Assembly (NCBI GenBank): GCA_944325515.1
Contig: CALVAO010000003.1
Coordinates: 1-64,000 of the forward strand
From: Candidatus Gastranaerophilales bacterium
GTDB lineage: Bacteria > Cyanobacteriota > Vampirovibrionia > Gastranaerophilales > Gastranaerophilaceae
Reading direction: 5' to 3'
DNA: 64,000 nucleotides
How positions within the stretch are numbered: the stretch's first letter is position 1; each line of letters starts with the position of its first letter. The translations under genes and the position numbers were made by a program. Of the stretch, positions 62,788 through 64,000 are shown piece after piece. Under the pieces are notes generated by a model that was not told the DNA's origin, ran no database searches, and saw nothing but the letters and a program-made list of their open reading frames with translations.

Positions 62788-62829
62788 AGTATTATGATAT
62801 AATAAATCAGGGGAAAAGGATAGATATTT

Positions 62830-63465
62830 ATGAGTGAAAATTATATACAAATGATTAGGGAAGACAAGGTTTATCCCATAGTAAGATGCAAAGACGCCGA
62901 ACAGACAATTGAAATAGCAAAAGCGCTTGTAGAAGGCGGAATAAGGGTGCTGGAAATTAATGTTGAAAATCCTTCAATATATCCGGCAATAGCGGAAGTT
63001 TCAAAGTTTGCAAAAGTCTGCGCGGGCGGTATAATAACCTCTCTGCAGGCGGACGCTGCATTTGAAAGCGGGGCGCAGTTGATTTCTTCGCCGATTTTCC
63101 AGATGAATATGGTTAAGATTTCCAAAAACAAACGCGTACCGTTTATTGCAGGCGCATCTACGGCAAATGAGGCTTATAATGCGTGGAAATCCAGAATACC
63201 GCTGATTAAGCTTTATCCGACAGATGCAATGGGCGGAGTTAAATATATTGAAGATATTTTAAGACAGATGCCGTTTTTAAGCTTAATGCCGATGGGCAAT
63301 ATAAAACTCAATGAAGTTGTAACATATATAAGAGCAGGCGCATCTGCCGTAGGTGTCGGACGTGATTTTTATTTAGGCTTTACGCCGAAAGAAATTACAA
63401 ACAGAACAAAAGAAATTTTGAAAGAAATAAAGGATTTCACTGAATGGACTCAAAAGCAGATATAG
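62830..63465 (+). CDS. eda: KDPG/KHG aldolase (bifunctional 2-keto-3-deoxygluconate-6-P aldolase)
   Basis: Cleaves 2-keto-3-deoxy-6-phosphogluconate to pyruvate and glyceraldehyde 3-phosphate, the last Entner-Doudoroff step. The 211-residue class I aldolase has IRVLEINVENP (catalytic Glu), CAGGIITS, FIAGASTANEA and the Schiff-base Lys in LIKLYPTDAMGG, then MPMGNI. TGATATAAT and GGAAAAGGA lie upstream. It overlaps the sugar kinase by 22 bp, and the two form the KDG-to-KDPG-to-triose route. The promoter abuts that of the cyclase, hinting at joint control. Confidence 0.95.
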   Translation: MSENYIQMIREDKVYPIVRCKDAEQTIEIAKALVEGGIRVLEINVENPSIYPAIAEVSKFAKVCAGGIITSLQADAAFESGAQLISSPIFQMNMVKISKNKRVPFIAGASTANEAYNAWKSRIPLIKLYPTDAMGGVKYIEDILRQMPFLSLMPMGNIKLNEVVTYIRAGASAVGVGRDFYLGFTPKEITNRTKEILKEIKDFTEWTQKQI

Positions 63466-64000
63466 CAGTAATAGGCGAGTGTTTAATTGAACTTTCTGCA
63501 AACGGAACTTTAGCAGATACTTCAACATTAAACAAATATTTCGGCGGTGATACTGTCACAACGGCGGTTACTATAGCACGCCTCGGAGGACATGTAAGTT
63601 ATATTACAAAAGTCGGCAACGACGGTTTCAGCGAATTTATCTTATCAAGCCTGCAGAAAGAAAACATTGATACATCATTGATTAAAACAAATGACGAACA
63701 AAACGGGATGTACATTGTTTCTAAGACGCAGGACAAAAAAGAGGTTTTATACTACAAACGCAAAACCGCCGCATCAAAACTTTCTATTGAAGATTTAAAC
63801 GAAGACTGTATTAAAAACTTAAAACTTGTGTATTCAACAGGCGTAATCCAGTCTTTAGGCGCAGGGGCAAGAGAGCTTGTGAGAGAAGCATTTAAGCTTG
63901 CAAAACAAAACGATGTTATGACGGCTTATGATCCTAACTATACATCCTGCTTTATGAATTCAACAGATACAAAAGAGTGTTTTGAAGAGATTATTGACTA
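63444..64000 (+). CDS. PfkB-family sugar kinase, truncated by the window end (probable KDG kinase)
   Basis: The frame from the ATG at 63444 is open to the last base (185 codons and two bases). It reads MDSKADIAVIGECLIELSAN, then FGGDTVTTAVTIARLGGHVSYITKVGNDGFSEFI and YSTGVIQSLGAGARELV. The GG-D-x3-T-A-V-x3-R-L-G block is the PfkB N-terminal signature; the C-terminal DTTGAGD motif lies outside the window. It is probably 2-keto-3-deoxygluconate kinase (kdgK) because it overlaps eda by 22 bp. AAAGGA precedes the ATG. Confidence 0.85.
   Translation, partial: MDSKADIAVIGECLIELSANGTLADTSTLNKYFGGDTVTTAVTIARLGGHVSYITKVGNDGFSEFILSSLQKENIDTSLIKTNDEQNGMYIVSKTQDKKEVLYYKRKTAASKLSIEDLNEDCIKNLKLVYSTGVIQSLGAGARELVREAFKLAKQNDVMTAYDPNYTSCFMNSTDTKECFEEIID

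Overview
The window looks like a chromosome segment of a gut member of the Melainabacteria/Vampirovibrionia (order Gastranaerophilales), the non-photosynthetic relatives of Cyanobacteria. The assignment is inferred from several things: low GC, two prepilin-like proteins with the N-terminus FTLAEVLxTLGIIGVVAALTAPAL, an SLH-domain exported protein, a very large AsmA-like envelope protein, and many small genes that share an N-terminal Asn-Phe-x-Ala/Gly-Lys-like motif. Standard starts and stops give continuous reading frames, so the code is ordinary bacterial, with frequent TTG/GTG starts.

Layout. 0-7 kb: thrS (no TGS domain), a Cys-rich small protein, short HPF, a GT2 transferase with rdgB, and an orphan sensor kinase. 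7-11.6 kb: ribE-ribBA, a double-GNAT protein and an SLH protein. 11.8-16.3 kb: small accessory genes (HExxH protein, PlsC-like acyltransferase, tagged small proteins, membrane protein) and a lone ABC permease. 16.4-24 kb: tRNA-Pro with two decayed repeats of its 5' end, an XRE regulator, ilvB, RHH and cupin genes, a DXS-like enzyme, and a marR-efflux pump pair around a 28-bp perfect palindrome. 24-31.6 kb (minus strand): an endonuclease Q-UvrD fusion, a PHP phosphoesterase, a GT2 gene, and accC, accB and efp separated by copies of an inverted-repeat element. 32-39 kb: bioA-bioD, two divergent pilins sharing an operator, a secreted protein, nif3-like and coaBC. 39-50 kb: recA, leuD, the AsmA-like protein, an AGCS symporter, a DtxR-family regulator and folC.

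50-60.8 kb is the most unusual part. Two paralogous proteins resembling catalytically dead M16 peptidases share a nearly identical promoter and N-terminal module but diverge downstream. Between them lie three coiled-coil AAA proteins (one intact, one with altered Walker motifs, one a pseudo-ATPase) and an HExxH protein. HD-GYP-like and GNAT genes follow. The window ends with a CHASE2-adenylate cyclase divergent from eda and a truncated PfkB sugar kinase (Entner-Doudoroff distal steps).

Recurring signals. (i) The N-terminal F-x-A/G-K-like tag on at least nine otherwise unrelated accessory proteins. (ii) Promoters whose -10 element ends exactly 6 nt before an ATG that lacks a Shine-Dalgarno, implying leaderless mRNAs (sensor kinase, ribE, coaBC and others). 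(iii) MITE-like elements with TGTCCGGT ends. (iv) A second palindromic repeat family around accB. Biotin synthesis (bioA, bioD) close to biotin-dependent accBC is the clearest pathway grouping; most other biosynthetic genes (ilvB, leuD, ribE/ribBA, coaBC) stand without their usual partners.
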